NCBI GenBank assembly: GCA_949752795.1
Contig: OX457058.1
Coordinates: forward strand, 155,320,353-155,384,352
Direction: 5' to 3'
Length of the DNA stretch: 64,000 nt
Origin: Hyperoodon ampullatus
Taxonomy: Eukaryota; Chordata; Mammalia; Artiodactyla; Ziphiidae
Numbering within the stretch: the first letter of the stretch is position 1; each line of letters starts with the position of its first letter. A program made the translations under genes and the position numbers. Below, in pieces: positions 11,660-23,319 of this stretch. The notes under the pieces were generated by a model. The model had not been told where the DNA came from and did not search any database. It was given only the letters and a program-made list of their open reading frames with translations.

Positions 11660-11940
11660 GCACCTGCTATCTGTGGCTTTGGGTCTGAGTTCTGACTTTG
11701 CTTACTAGCTCTGTGTCTTGAGTTCTGACTTTGCTTACTAGCTCTGTATCTTAAGCAAGTTACTTTACTTCTTTGAGCTGCTCTAAGCCTCAGTCTGCCT
11801 CCTTATTGAAAATTAGGGCAATAGAACCTACCTCACAGGGTTGCTACGAGGACTGAGGGGGATCATGTAGCTTTGGCACTTGATGTAGAGCCTCACGTGC
11901 AGGAAGTGCTCACTGAATTGTTCTGTCGTTATTGCCATTA
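11660..11940 (+). repeat. MIR SINE with an internal 33-bp tandem duplication
   Basis: The MIR core is present (cttaagcaagttactttac, cctacctcacagggttgc, gaagtgctcactgaattg). Within it the 33-bp unit starting tgagttctgactttgctta occurs twice in tandem, at 11686-11718 and 11719-11751, with one mismatch. The duplication sits at the tctgtgtgac part of MIR. Confidence 0.8.
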
Positions 11941-12003
11941 TTATGTTGTTGTCACTGATAAAATCAACTCCCTGGAGGACCTTCCCTACCAGGCAGCGTG
12001 TGT

Positions 12004-12022
12004 TTGTGTGTGTGTGTGTGTG
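12004..12022. repeat. (TG)n microsatellite
   Basis: Short uninterrupted TG tract of about nine units. Confidence 0.9.
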
Positions 12023-12569
12023 TATAGGTAGGTATGAGTGGGGGAATTTACAAGTTGTCATTGTAAACTCATCAAGAAATAAATAGGAGATTTATAGCTT
12101 CAGGGCAATTAAGTCTGCAGCTTTGCCCAGCATTATCTCAGTTCTGGGAACAAATACACCCCTATAATGGATTATAATCTTTAGGTATTCGGAATATAAA
12201 ACAGCCCCTTGGGTTCCCTGTCGTGTTATGAGAAAACAGTAACAGTTTAAAATGCAACCCACAGGCAGCGCTCCGGATGGGGTCAGCTCTCTTGCTATTG
12301 GCCTGTGATGTCCTTCAAAGAAAGTTAGAGAAACAGATATTCTTAACCTCCCTATAGAGTCGCAGGAAGAGAAGATGGAATCTAAATGCTGCGTTGACCT
12401 TGACAACGGTGGCAGTAAAAGGTTTTCAAGTTAGATGGAAATATTCACTCTTCTCCCTCACCTGGCTAACTCCCATTTAACCAACAAATCCAGATCCAAT
12501 GGCCTGATCCTCCCGGGCAGAAGAAATCACTCTCTCCTCTGTCCTCTGTAGCACTAGGCTCATGCCTCT

Positions 12570-12715
12570 CTCGCTGTATGTATCACTTTATGTTATTATC
12601 CTGTTTCCCTATCTCCACCCCACTGTGCAAGGGAGGGAGATACTTGAGGACAGGGATGATATTTAGGCAACTTTGCATCTCCAGGGCCAATACAGGGCCT
12701 GGCACCATGATGGTG
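12570..12715 (+). repeat. L2 LINE 3' fragment
   Basis: tgaggacagggatgatattt, then catctccagggccaatac and agggcctggcaccatg match the L2 3' end. Confidence 0.6.
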
Positions 12716-12824
12716 GGAGGCGGTGAAACATGCTGGTTGACTTCCTACCAGGTTCTTGGACACTTGGCACTTGGTAAGTTACTTTATCCCCCTCAGAGTC
12801 CTGCTGGGGGGCTGTCTCTTCTAC

Positions 12825-12935
12825 ACAGGAGCAAACTGAGGCTCAGAGATTTTGCACAACCTGCTAGTTACTTTACTAATGAGCGGTAGAACCAGAATTT
12901 GAACTCAGTTCTGTTTGTCTCCAAAGCCTGAGCTC
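12825..12935 (-). repeat. MIR SINE fragment
   Basis: gcaaactgaggctcagagat followed by agaaccagaatttgaactca is the reverse complement of MIR. Confidence 0.7.
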
Positions 12936-12969
12936 GCTTGCTTGCTTTCATTGTTTGTTTTCCCCTTCC

Positions 12970-13210
12970 AGTGCAGTGTAATGGTCAAGGGCATAGGCTT
13001 GGGCCAGACTGCTTGGCTTCGAATCTTCACCTCCTCATTATCAACTGCATGGCTTTGGGCATGTTACTTAGCTTCTGTCTCAGTTTCCCATTTATAAAGT
13101 TGAATAACAATCCTTCCCTCTAGGATTGTGTTGTGAATTAAATGAGATAATATACATAAAGACCTTAGAACAGTATCTGGTGGTATGTAAACACTCGCTA
13201 TTACTATTAA
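12970..13210 (+). repeat. MIR SINE, near full length
   Basis: Full series of MIR blocks: gtgtaatggtcaagggca, gcttggcttcgaatcttc, gtctcagtttccca, aattaaatgagataatatac and the tail with ctattactatt. Confidence 0.9.
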
Positions 13211-13597
13211 AATTTTCCTTCCTTCCCTCCCAAGTCATACTGCATGTGCTCTTCATAGCTGCCCATGCTATGCTTCCCATACCCTGCTGGCTCTGGTGTT
13301 GAATGGATGGATTAGGATGTTGGCTGAATGTGTCTGGCAAACACCTGGGCTCTCTTCCCAGGTGGATCTAGCAGGTAGCTTTGGGTACACAGTTGTGTGA
13401 TTTTTTCACCTGGCACCTTGTCTCTCCTGGCTTCAGAGGGCTATTGAAAATCATTATCATTACTTAACCTCCAGGAGATCATGGCTGAATATGAGAACAT
13501 GCTTGACATATAGCCATAATGTGGCTCTCTAAAACATGCCCCCTGAATTGAAGTTACCCGTCAAATTGACACCTCCCCCTTGTAGTATAACAAGAGA

Positions 13598-13868
13598 CAG
13601 TATAGCAGAGTGGGCCCAGCAAGGACAGTGGAATCAGACTGCCTGAGTCTGAATCTCAACTCTGCCATTTGGTAGCTCTGTGACCTTAGGCAAGTTACCT
13701 AATCTCTCTGAACCTTGGTTTTTTTAATCTGTAAAATGGAGATAATAATATGCCGTATAGGGTATTGTTGTGAGGATTAGATGGATTAATGCCTATAAAA
13801 TACTGAATCAGTGTGTGGCATATTGTAAGTGCTCACTAGGCATTGGTTGTTGTTATTGTTGTTATTAC
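13598..13868 (+). repeat. MIR SINE, near full length
   Basis: Blocks aatcagactgcctgagtctg, ctctgtgaccttaggcaag, cctaatctctctgaacc and atctgtaaaatggagataa, with a 3' tail of ttgttgttattgttg. One of the best-preserved MIRs in the window. Confidence 0.93.
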
Positions 13869-14227
13869 TGGAACTTAACCTGGTAAACTTACTGTATGAA
13901 CAAGCAGAGAAGAAACTATCCAGGGGTCAGGGCTCCCTGCAAATGAGGGAGAGAGGGGTGGCATGAAGAATATTCAATTCCTTCTCCTACCTTCACTGGT
14001 CTGATAAGTCGCTCCTTTTGAAGAGAGGAGCCGGGAGGTGGGGGCAGAGAGAGAGAGGCGGTGGGTATTGCTCTGCTGTATGGAAATGTGATACCTCTGG
14101 CCTGGCTCTCCCTGCATTTACCCCAGACCTGGCGCTCTGCTCAGTCACAACGGAGAATGTGGCAGGGGTGCTCCTGCTCTCAGAGGTTATATGAAATGCA
14201 AAGTTACTCTTGTTTCAAGTTATTCTT

Positions 14228-14366
14228 TTTTTTTTTTAATTGAGGCATAATTGACATTTTAGTTTCAGGTGTACAACATGATTCAATATTTGTCTATGTT
14301 TCAAAATGATCACCTCAATCAGTCTAGTTAACAACCATCACCATACAGAGTTACAAAATTTTTTTG
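14228..14366 (-). mobile_element. 5'-truncated L1 insertion with perfect target duplication
   Basis: A T-run at the left followed by aattgaggcataattgac and tttcaggtgtacaacatg is the reverse complement of an L1 3' end with its poly(A). Perfect 12-bp duplications CAAGTTATTCTT flank it at 14216-14227 and 14367-14378. Only about 130 bp of element was copied, and it is non-coding. Confidence 0.88.
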
Positions 14367-14694
14367 CAAGTTATTCTTGCACAAAGTATAAAGTTACTCT
14401 GACTTTTAAATGACTTAAGACTAATGAGTGTCATGACCCAGGCAGAAGACCTGAGCTATGGAAAACCTGGTTTATTGTCACATGCTTATCCAGGGTGGCT
14501 TGTGTTTCATTATTTACCCAGGTCTGTCTGTGAGGATGGGGAGGCCCAGGGGCCGTGGAGGGGCCTACAACAGATGCGAATTTCATAAGCCTCAAGTGCA
14601 AGCAGAGGCAGGACTGTGGGGCAGCCTGGCTCCTTCTTCCCAGCCTCATATGAATCACCAGGAAGGGAGAGAAGGACTATGATTTACTATATCC

Positions 14695-14870
14695 CTGCCA
14701 ACTGGGAACGTATTTCCACGTCACAGATGAGGAAACTGAGGTTCCAGGTGGGGGTTAAGCAACTGAGATCCAGAAATCTTATTCAAGGTCACTCAGCTAG
14801 TGAGCACTAGCTGGATTAAACCTGGATCTGTCTGATGCCAAAGCCACACCCTTTCCACAATGTCCCCTTC
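14695..14870 (-). repeat. MIR SINE
   Basis: cacagatgaggaaactgagg, ttcaaggtcactcagctagt and gatttaaccc-like sequence match reverse-complement MIR. Confidence 0.8.
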
Positions 14871-15538
14871 TGCTTTCCTACACTGAGATGCTCCCCAGTG
14901 CCCCTGTGCTATAGACAGGAATGAGAGTTATTACAGGTAACTCTACATTATAACAGTCAATTAAAAAACTGATTTTATTGTTCTTACTGGCCCAAATGGA
15001 AATATATTTGGGCAGAATCAAGCTGATTTTACCATGAGAAAAGTAATAATAATGACTCTAAAATACACCGTGCTTTATGTGAGGAGGATATCGGCATCCT
15101 GCTCTCCACTGTGTTCCATGGCTGGTTGTGACAGAGGTGGTTTGCAGGATCTAATGCCCAAGGGACCAGCTAAGTTTCAGGAAGCTGCTTGTGTTGGCAG
15201 AAAAGATGTGTAGCTAGCATGAGAATCTAGGTTGCCACCTGACTTTATGTCCTGGAATGATGGCTCTCACCCACGTAGAATGGTACACAGAAGCAAGCAT
15301 GCTTAGAGTGGCCCTGGCAGGCTACTAGCCTAGATTCAGGTCATTTATAATGATTTGGAACATATTTGTAAAGTATCAACCATGTTCAAGCCACTCTTCT
15401 CAGGGCTGTGTTGTGAGCTGCATGGTCTGGATTCCTCAGTATTCTGGGTGTGTCTGGCAGAAAGACCAGTGTGAGCCAAGATTGGCTTAGGGAAGAGGGG
15501 CACAAACAATTTAATTGTCAAGATTCCAAGGTTTAGAA
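14871..15538. other. Unique sequence, nothing recognised
   Basis: AT-richer DNA with no repeat or coding signature seen. Confidence 0.4.
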
Positions 15539-15720
15539 AGTTGGCTCTCAAACTTTGATGTCAGAAAACATTATCTGGGACATTTGTTAAAAATGCAGGT
15601 GTCTAGATGCCACCTTGAAAGTGTCTGGGGGTGAGACTAGCCTGGGGATCTGCATGTAACAAGCATATCTGGTGATTCTGATGTGGATGGTTCATGGACC
15701 CATTTGAGAACCTGTGGCTC
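15539..15720 (+). mobile_element. MER5-type hAT DNA transposon fossil
   Basis: ggctctcaaactttgatgtc near the left end and catttgagaacctgtggctc at the right end form degenerate terminal inverted repeats. The interior has the MER5-like ggggatctgcatgtaac and ctggtgattctgatg. Confidence 0.7.
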
Positions 15721-16149
15721 AATCTCTGATGATGGAAGCATCAGAACATTAGGGGGCTGAACTTCTCAGGTGGGACAGGGATGTTCTAGCAAGGTTCATT
15801 CTTGGTATTGGGTGCAGTCAGCGCTAATGGTCACAGGACAACAGGATGGTCAGTTGTCGCTGGACTTCAGGACCGGGCTTCAGTCCCAGTGGGTGAGCTA
15901 GAGTAGAAAGGAAGAGCCAGGGAAGAAAGCAAGGCAAGCTGACTGGTCACATGGTGGAGTCAGGAGGTTTCCACCTAAAAAGTTCATGGGGTCTCTAGGG
16001 GCCAAATCCAACGCTGGCATGTTGAACATGAGTGTGAGATCAGTGGACACCAATGGAGAAGACCTCACCATGCAGCTCATGGCAAGAGGCTGAAAGAACA
16101 GGGATTGGGATAAATTGTGTGGAAGGTCCCAGTTGGAAGAGGGTACTAT
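15721..16149. other. Unique sequence, nothing recognised
   Basis: No repeat recognised. The open frame at 15898-16080 (minus) has no support as a gene. Confidence 0.4.
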
Positions 16150-16400
16150 GTCTGACTTAAATCCATCAGTGGCTTTCCCTCACACTTAGAATGGTCTGAG
16201 TTACCTGGCCCCTACTAGCATCCACAATCCCCCTTGAGCCTTTGTTTCTCTCACTCATTTTGTTCTAGCCAAACTTTGAAGAACATGGCTGTTTAGAGAT
16301 GCCAAGGCCTTTCCTCCTAAGGGGCTTCCCAAGTCTGTTCCTTTGCCTGGAGACCTCTTTCCACCCCTTTTCCCGTAAGATATGTTTTATGAAAAAGCTG
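16150..16400 (+). repeat. L2 LINE fragment
   Basis: ggctttccctcacacttaga, ctggcccctactagc, ccaaggcctttcctcc and cctttgcctggagacctct run in the L2 order (catcctgactggcccctgc and ttgcctggaa type blocks). Confidence 0.6.
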
Positions 16401-17299
16401 ATGACCTTGAGTTCCCTCTACCTCTTATCATTCCCAGCCCCTTCAAAAGTAACCAAAGGCACAATGACATGGGTCCTCCAGGCCTTGCAAGGATGTGTCC
16501 CAGGGGATTCTTGCGGCTTTCACTTCTGTTCCTGGGCATAGAATTTGGGGGTGGTGATGGAGAAGGAAGGCATTGAGTCCACTTAAAACTGGCACAGTCT
16601 TGGGAAGGGTGGGGAAGTAGAGGCCAACTGAGCTCTCCCTAAGGAATCAGAGGTGTCTCGAGGGTTGGTCAGATTCACGTGCCATTTGGCCTCACTTACA
16701 CGGTGGCCAGTAAGTCTAGGAATAGTCTGCGGTTAAGAGGCAGAGGCAGAGAATGAGGAATGGTTGGTGATTAAAAGAGGCTAATCAGAGCATCTTTGTA
16801 TCCCCTAGTACCCAGTAGCACACACACCTCTATCTCCTTACATCTATACTCATACACATACCCATTTGTGCATGTGTGTGTGTAAGTATGTGTATATACA
16901 TGTGAGCATATATAACGTACAAATGGTTGGGACAGCATAGGAAACATGCTCAGGAACTTTGGGGATGTCTCAGGTTGCGTTCCCAGCAGGTCTGGGAGAA
17001 TCAACAGGCAGGGCTGCCAAGCATCCTTGAGGTCACTGCTAATTGGCTCTAGGTATTTATCCAATGGCTGCACCATCCATTGACTCAGTCACATCTGTGA
17101 TGGACCGGTAGTCCATTTTCACATAATAGGTCTTCTTATCCTTGCAGAAGGGACAGGTAAATGAGGACCCAAAGTGTGTGACATCTTCACTTTGGGGGGT
17201 GGCTGCTGCTTTGTCTTTCTATACACTAATCTCTCAGGAGGGTGCACCTATCTCAGCTTTCCTCACCACTCCTCTCATCTCCTTGGAGCGTTTATGATT
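16401..17299. other. Unique sequence with a degenerate CA/TG patch
   Basis: Imperfect alternating CA and TG runs lie at about 16818-16905. Otherwise nothing recognised. Confidence 0.4.
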
Positions 17300-17605
17300 T
17301 TGTCTCAACAAGCCAACTCATTCTTCAGCTCTCAGCTCTGATTTCACTGCTCCAGAGATGGATTCCCTGACCTCCCACTCCCCTTATTTCAAAGAACCCT
17401 ACTGGCTATATCACATTTGTGGATATAACTGTAGTTTTATTATTTATATATTTATTTATCTCTCTTCCCCACTAGCCTGTAAATGCCATAAAGGAACGAT
17501 TATGTCTGTCTTGTTCACTCATTGCCTCTCTAACGCCTTGGGAGAGGCACTGTGCTTGTCAGTAATTCCTTGTTGAATGAGGGAAGAATGAAGGAATGAA
17601 GAGCT
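17300..17605 (+). repeat. L2 LINE 3' fragment
   Basis: gattccctgacctcccactc, ctcttccccactagcctgta, tctgtcttgttcactcattg and ttccttgttgaatgaggga match the L2 3' UTR. Confidence 0.75.
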
Positions 17606-17807
17606 GGTTCTTAGAGAATCAGTAGGGCTTTGGTGGAAGACAGTCAGGAAGTCATAAACGACAAGGGCAACAGCAGGAGGGAACTGATGCATGACATCTT
17701 TGCGATACTTTGGGTGAACCTGTTGGTTAGAGCACAGGGCTCATTTGGGGGCAGTGTGGGAGACCTAGTTAAGAAGGTAGACTGGGGCCAGCACACAGGG
17801 TTTGAAT

Positions 17808-18115
17808 TCTGAACTTAGGTTGGACTTTATTCCTTAGGCAGTGGGGAGCCCCTAGAGGTTTTTGAGCAGGGGAGTGATAAAATTAGTGAGAAGACTGGTG
17901 GTACTTGGGGTGAATGAAGAGGAAGAAGCCAGAGGTAGGAAAAGCAGGAGGAGCGTGTTGCAGCAGCAGCCCAGGCAGGAGGCAATTGCGTCCTGAACCA
18001 GAGTAGTGACAGTGGGGGTAGAGAGGGAGAAGCAGATGTGAGAGACATTGGGAAGGAAGAAATGACAGACTTTGGTGGCTGATTAGATGTGGGGGCGAGG
18101 GAGTTTCTCAGCCAT
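17808..18115 (-). repeat. L2 LINE fragment
   Basis: ggactttattccttaggcag, tttttgagcaggggagtgat, gcaggaggcaattgcgtcc and gattagatgtgggggcgag read as the reverse complement of the L2 region encoding the reverse-transcriptase end. Not coding. Confidence 0.6.
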
Positions 18116-19163
18116 TCAAAGGAAAAATGCCACCTCCCTTCTCCTGCTAACTTCAGCTCAATGGCAGGAGTGTATCAGTGACAAAGAGCTGGCGTGATCT
18201 GAGTCTGGAAGCATCTGTAGAAAGTAATGAAGTATATGCAGCTGAATGTGAATGGGAAAAAAATTTGTGTCATCAAGTGGTCCTATTGCAAAATGTGGAA
18301 GGAAACGAGCATTTATTTGGAAAAAAAAAAAATCTGCTGCGAGTACAGTGCCCCATCCCTTCCAGTGGATGAGTTGCTCCCACCCACTTGGCTGTGGTTT
18401 TAGCTGCGTGTACTTGAAAGAGGATTAAAATAATGGCAAGAAGCAGCCACAGGAGACTTTCTTCAAGCTCTTTTGGTCATTAGATCAGTCTGAACTTCAG
18501 CCATGTCTGAGATGGGACATACTTTTCTGCTAAAATATATAGGCTTTCAGAGAGATTAAAAAAATGGACCCGTTAGAGCTACAGTTGGCCAATTCAACAG
18601 CAGGATCCCACTAACTGTATGAAACTCCAACTTACTTGGCCATTTTGGGCCTCAGTCTCCTTACTTGTAAACATAAGGGTCTGGAAAAGATAGAAACTCC
18701 ATTGTTTTTCTGTGGGCTAACCTGAGATTCTGTGACCCAATCGCATGCGTTGAGGGTAGCTTCAATCAGTGAGGAGGGATTTTATGCATTTTTAATTTAG
18801 GTGCCAGGTGTCTGGAGTCAAAACATTGGGGGCACATCTTCTTTTTTCCCACTGAACTCCAGTATTAAACAATGTTCTCTTCCCACCCACCCATTACATA
18901 TCTGTTAAACAGAACCAGTCACTGACAGATTGCCTTCTTTGTAGGCTGAGGATTTTTCATCTTCATTTTCCACTGGGGGATATGTAGGGTTTATGTAATT
19001 TTGATGTAAATTTACATTCATTGGAGTCATTGCTGTTTCTCTGGTGGGTAGTAGAGCATAATGGTTAAGAAGCCAAGGAGGCAGGTAAGTTAGTAAGTGT
19101 GAAGCCAGGATTTGAACCCAGGAAGCGTAGGTCTGAGGCCACACTACCTTATGCTAGTGCCTT
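18116..19163. other. Mostly unique, with MIR-like scraps
   Basis: MIR-like motifs occur at 18580-18740 (ggcctcagtctccttact) and 19050-19140 (gccaggatttgaacccagg), too decayed to delimit. No gene signal. Confidence 0.4.
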
Positions 19164-19534
19164 TGTATTAGTCTGCTCATTTTGTCATAACAAAACACCA
19201 CAGATGGGGTGGCTTTAAAAGCATACATTTATTTCTCTCAGTTCGGGAGACTGGAAATCCAAGATCAAGGTGTTGGCAGGTTTGCTTTCTCCTGAGGCCT
19301 CTCTCCTTGGCTTGCAGATGGCCGTTTTCTCACTGTGTCTTCACATGGTCTTTCCTTTGTGTGTGAGCATCCCTGGTTCTCTCTCTTCTTATAAGGACAC
19401 TAGGTTTATTGGGTTAGGGCCCCACCCTTGTGACCTCATTTAACCTTAATTAAAGGCCCTATTTTCAAATGCGACACATTGGGGGTTAGGGCTTCGACAT
19501 GTGAATTTTGTGGATCACAATTTAGCCCAGAACA
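19164..19534 (-). mobile_element. MLT1-class solo LTR (ERVL-MaLR)
   Basis: Begins tgtattagtctgctcatttt and contains ggaaatccaagatcaaggtg, ctctctccttggcttgcag, cttcttataaggacact and ccctattttcaaatgcgac. It is a reverse MLT1 LTR without viral internal sequence. A MIR-like 3' half follows it at 19535-19645, so it may have landed in a MIR. Confidence 0.87.
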
Positions 19535-19647
19535 ACCTTTCTCATGAGTTTGTTGAAAGGATGAAATGAGCTTGCATATGAAAAGTACATACTTAGAACA
19601 ACAGTGCCCAAGATACAGTTAATTCTCAGAGCTATTGTTATTTTTAA

Positions 19648-20000
19648 AATTAATTAATTAATTAATTTTATTTTTGGCTGTGTTGGGTCTTCGTTGCTGC
19701 ATGCGGGCTTTCTATAGTTGGAGCAAGCGGGGGCTACCCTTTGTTGCGGTGCGCGGGCTTCTCATTGTGGTGGCTTCTCTTGTTGTGGAGCAAGGGTTCT
19801 AGGCGCACAAGCTTCATTAGTTGTAGCACGCCGCAGGCTTTAGTAGTTGTGGCTCACGGGCTCTAGAGCGCAGGCTCAGTAGTTGTGGCGCATGGGCTTA
19901 GTTGCTCTGTGGCATGTGGGATCTTCCCGGGCCGGGGCACGAACCCATGTCCCCTGCATCGGCAGGCGGATTCTCAACCACTGCGCCACCAGTGAAGACC
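19648..20000 (-). mobile_element. CHR-type SINE (long, older form)
   Basis: A (TTAA)n/T-rich tail is followed by ggctgtgttgggtcttcgtt, repeated agtagttgtggc-type modules and the tRNA-like head ending gcgccaccagtgaagacc. This longer CHR form lacks a clear target duplication. Confidence 0.88.
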
Positions 20001-20200
20001 AAAGTGCATCATTTGAATGAATGGATGAATACGTGAATGATCTTGAATCTGGAGATTCAAGTAGGAGGGGACTATCCAGGATAAACATCCACAAAGTAAG
20101 AATGGAGAGCTCAGTGGCAAAGTGGAGGAAGGGTTTTTTTTGTCATATATGTCTTCTTCAGAATGTCTGTTTTGGGGGCAGGTGCAAGCATGCATATCTT

Positions 20201-20418
20201 TTTTTTTTTTTTTTTTTTTTTTTTTGCGGTACACGGGCCTCTCACTGCTGTGGCCTTTCCCGTTGTGGAGCACAGGCTCCAGACGCGCAGGCTCAGTGGC
20301 CATGGCTCACGGGCCCAGCCGCTCCGCAGCATGTGGGATCTTCCCGGACCGGGGCACGAACCCGTGTCCCCTGCATCAGCAGGCGGACTCTCAACCACTG
20401 CGCCACCAGGGAAGCCCC
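20201..20418 (-). mobile_element. CHR-type SINE (short form)
   Basis: A T-run of about 25, then gcggtacacgggcctctc to gcgccaccagggaagccc. Perfect 16-bp target duplication CAAGCATGCATATCTT at 20185-20200 and 20419-20434. The long tail and intact duplication suggest a relatively young insertion. Confidence 0.96.
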
Positions 20419-20434
20419 CAAGCATGCATATCTT

Positions 20435-21029
20435 GATCTCCGTGGTGCAAAGGGAACTATATGACATACATAAAATTTCCAAAAGATTCAGACTACTCTT
20501 GGCCTTTATTGGATTGAATCCCAGGACCCCAAAGCATTACGGCTACTGAAAAAGTATCCTGGCATCAGCTACAGAACCTGGCTCCTGCCTTATCAGCCTT
20601 TGCCATCTTGATTCATCCCTTGGCCCTGATGGATTTCATCTGCATGCTTAGCCCTGCCCAGGCCCAGGAGCCATGCTGTCCAGACCAGAGAGTACTTTCC
20701 AAAGTACAGTACCCATTCTCCCTCGGGTGATATTCTAAATATTTAACAACTAGTGTAGCAATGGCACTGACGATTCAGCTGTAAACAACCAGTATAGCTG
20801 AATTAATGTGTATTGGCCAAAAGTCAGCTCTGACTTCCCCATCAATCCCCTCCCCGGAAAACGGGTATAGCGTTTACTCTATTGCAAATGATGAAGTGGC
20901 TGTACCTACCTGCCCATTCACCTTTCCCTTTCCACATGCAGTAGCCCAGTCTTTCCTGTGGGATGCTTCACTTTTCCCATTGCAGCTGAAGCCCCTTTTT
21001 GTATTTGGGAACCTGATAGCCTGCCAAGT
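20435..21029. other. Unique sequence, nothing recognised
   Basis: The open frame at 20806-21186 (plus) runs into an L2 remnant and has no domain or splice support. Confidence 0.4.
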
Positions 21030-21170
21030 ACCCCATTCATTGGACAAGTGTTTATTGAACAACTTTTATGTGTCAGACACTGTGCTGGATGCTGGGGATA
21101 GAGCAGTAAACAAAAAGATGCAAATTACCTCCTTTATGGAACTTAGATTCAAGAATATTCCAGTGTTTCT
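21030..21170 (-). repeat. L2 LINE 3' end
   Basis: cattcattggacaagtgttt, attgaacaacttttatgtgt, cagacactgtgctggatgct and ggggatagagcagtaaacaa match reverse-complement L2. Confidence 0.8.
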
Positions 21171-21904
21171 GCCTAGTTGTTTATAAAATACAATATTGAA
21201 TTACAAAGTTATTGAAGTGTTAGGGATGGGAGTAAATAACGAGAAACCACACTCGAGATGAAAGGGGAGCATCTCCTGCTTAGTTCTTGCCAATCTCAAC
21301 TTCTGCCCCAGGAGGTGGGACCTTTTCGCCTGTACCTCTCACCTTGCCTGGGTCCTGTCCCAGGATTACTTACCTGGAACCACATCAAATCATTTGTCTG
21401 ACTGCACGTATTGCTGTGGCCTAGAGGCACTTCCCCCGTTGTGCTGGACACTGTAGATACTGATGCTGCCTTAAGCCATATTGTGCTTTTCCAGGCCTTT
21501 TGGGCAATGGTTTATGATTTTCATCTCCTAAGTCCTGCCTTCCTTTTTACCTTTTCTGATTTTCTCTCAGCAGAACACTGAGTCTCAACATGACCCTCAG
21601 TGGAGTTGCTGCACATTTTGACAGATGTAGAGTCTCAGAAGCCTCCTGCTTTTACTTTTCCCACATAAGACATCCTGTGACACCAGTAGGATGGTGTGTG
21701 CCTGATCTTTTAAATGTAGACGCGAACCAGCTACTTCTAGTGGAATTACGTCAGATCCCTTTCTACGAGGCCTGCTCTGCCAGTTCTTTTCTGCTGACTT
21801 ATTTGCTTTGGGTAATTTTTTCTCCTGAATCATGACTGGTTCTGGCATGCACCCTCATTTGACTCAATATCCCCATCCCAACAGTCAGCAAAGTGCTTTA
21901 GTTA
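21171..21904. other. Unique sequence, nothing recognised
   Basis: No repeat or gene recognised. Opposed open frames at 21590-21848 are uninformative. Confidence 0.4.
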
Positions 21905-22236
21905 GGAAGTTTTTGGTTTCAAAGAATGGAAAACTCAACCTAAGTTGGCTAAAACGTTAAGGGGGAATCCATTTGCTTTGTAACTAAACGGTTTGGGTAA
22001 GGCCTGAATTAGGACTCAAGTGAAGTGACCAGAACGTGGCTTCTCTCCCCGTTTCTTGGCTCTCACTCCTTGACATTGGTCCTGTTATCAAGCAGGCTGT
22101 CCCTTGTTTCTGAAGATTGTGAACATCTCCCTGGCAGTGTCCTCATTCATAGCCATGAGAAAGAGAAACTTTGCTTCTTTTGTGGTTTTAACCAAAAGTT
22201 GAGTCTTACTGGCCCTTGATTGGCCTGATTTTGATC
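21905..22236 (+). repeat. Ancient dispersed repeat (copy 3), left part
   Basis: Carries gaatggaaaactcaaccta and aagttggctaaaac and runs to ggcccttgattggcctgatt. A compatible continuation (accaatcactgtggccag) appears at about 22815 on the far side of a MaLR LTR, so the LTR split this element. Family not assigned. Confidence 0.55.
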
Positions 22237-22242
22237 ATGTGC

Positions 22243-22801
22243 TATTTTGGTCAGTTGAGACTGCTATAAGAAAGTACATAGATTGGGTAGCTTATAAGCC
22301 ACAGAAATTTATTTATCACAGTTCTGGGGGCCGGAGGTCTGAAATCAGGCACAATCAGGTTTTGGTGAGCGCTCTCTACCAGGTTGTATTTTCACATGGC
22401 AGAAAGAGCTAGCTAGATCTCTGCTCTATTCTTTTTTTTTTTTTTTTTTTTTTTTTGCAGTACGCGGGCCTCTCACTGTTGTGGCCTCTCCTGTTGCGGA
22501 ACACAGGCTCCGGACGTGCAGGCTCAGCGGCCATGGCTCACGGGCCCAGCCGCTCCACGGCATGTGGGATCTTCCCGGACCGGGGCACAAACCCGTGTCC
22601 CCTGCATCGGCAGGCGGACTCTCAACCACTGCGCCACCAGGGAAGCCCCTCTGCTCTCTTCTTATAAAAAAGGCTAATCCTGTTCATGAGGACTCCACTC
22701 TCATGACCCAATTAACTCCCAAATGCCCTACCTCCAAATACTATTACATTGGGATGAGATTTCAACATATGAATTTTGGAGGGACACATTCATTCCATGA
22801 T
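22243..22801 (-). mobile_element. MaLR-type solo LTR, itself split by a SINE
   Basis: Left part: gactgctataagaaagtaca and cacagttctgggggccgg. Right part: tcatgacccaattaactccc and tttcaacatatgaattttgg. A short direct repeat atgtgc at 22237-22242 and 22802-22807 fits its target duplication. A CHR SINE interrupts it at 22434-22648. Confidence 0.78.
22434..22648 (-). mobile_element. CHR-type SINE nested in the MaLR LTR
   Basis: Complete short CHR copy in reverse. 15-bp flanking duplication CTCTGCTCTATTCTT (22419-22433) and CTCTGCTCTCTTCTT (22649-22663), one mismatch. Confidence 0.95.
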
Positions 22802-22807
22802 ATGTGC

Positions 22808-22900
22808 CTTTTCCTCAACCAATCACTGTGGCCAGGATAGAGGGGCAACACAGAATGGCTGAGGCCAGTCAGGACTCAACTCCTCTTGCTGGGAGTGGGG
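22808..22900 (+). repeat. Ancient dispersed repeat (copy 3), right part
   Basis: tcaaccaatcactgtggcca directly continues the element broken at 22236. The right boundary is uncertain. Confidence 0.45.
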
Positions 22901-23319
22901 TCAGTTTCAGCCAAATTGCTTGGCTTGAAAATTCAGGGTGATGTTAGGAAAAGCACAGTGGGAACAGGTGTCCCCTATAGCAAGCAACTTGACCTTTGCC
23001 TCAAAATTCTGCCTTTGCCTCCAGAATTGATATGGCATTCAATATAATTTCTCTGATAGAAGTTGTGTGCATGTTTTTATTTCCCATCTTGCAAGTCCTT
23101 CTAGTCACCCCTCCTCCACTCCCCTTTTCCTTCTTGGGAGTATGGCCTTAGAGATGTTGTGCGATAGCAGGTCATTGGAATAACTTAGATATTGTAAATG
23201 CAAAAGATACTCCTTCTGCAATAGTAAGGTGGTAATCATGGTAGAAACTGTACAGGTTAATAGTGATAGGTACATTGAAAGTAAGCAAAACAGTCCAAGT
23301 TTGTCTTGGAGATATTCTT

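Noticed and set aside
11686..11751. CRISPR-like direct repeat
   Set aside because: Only two adjacent units with no spacer, inside a mammalian MIR. No CRISPR array is expected or present in this genome.
19164..22801. Possible endogenous retrovirus provirus (two LTRs 3 kb apart)
   Set aside because: The LTR at 19164-19534 and the one at 22243-22801 differ in subfamily. The DNA between them is SINE, L2 and unique sequence with no gag, pol or env signature. They are independent solo LTRs.
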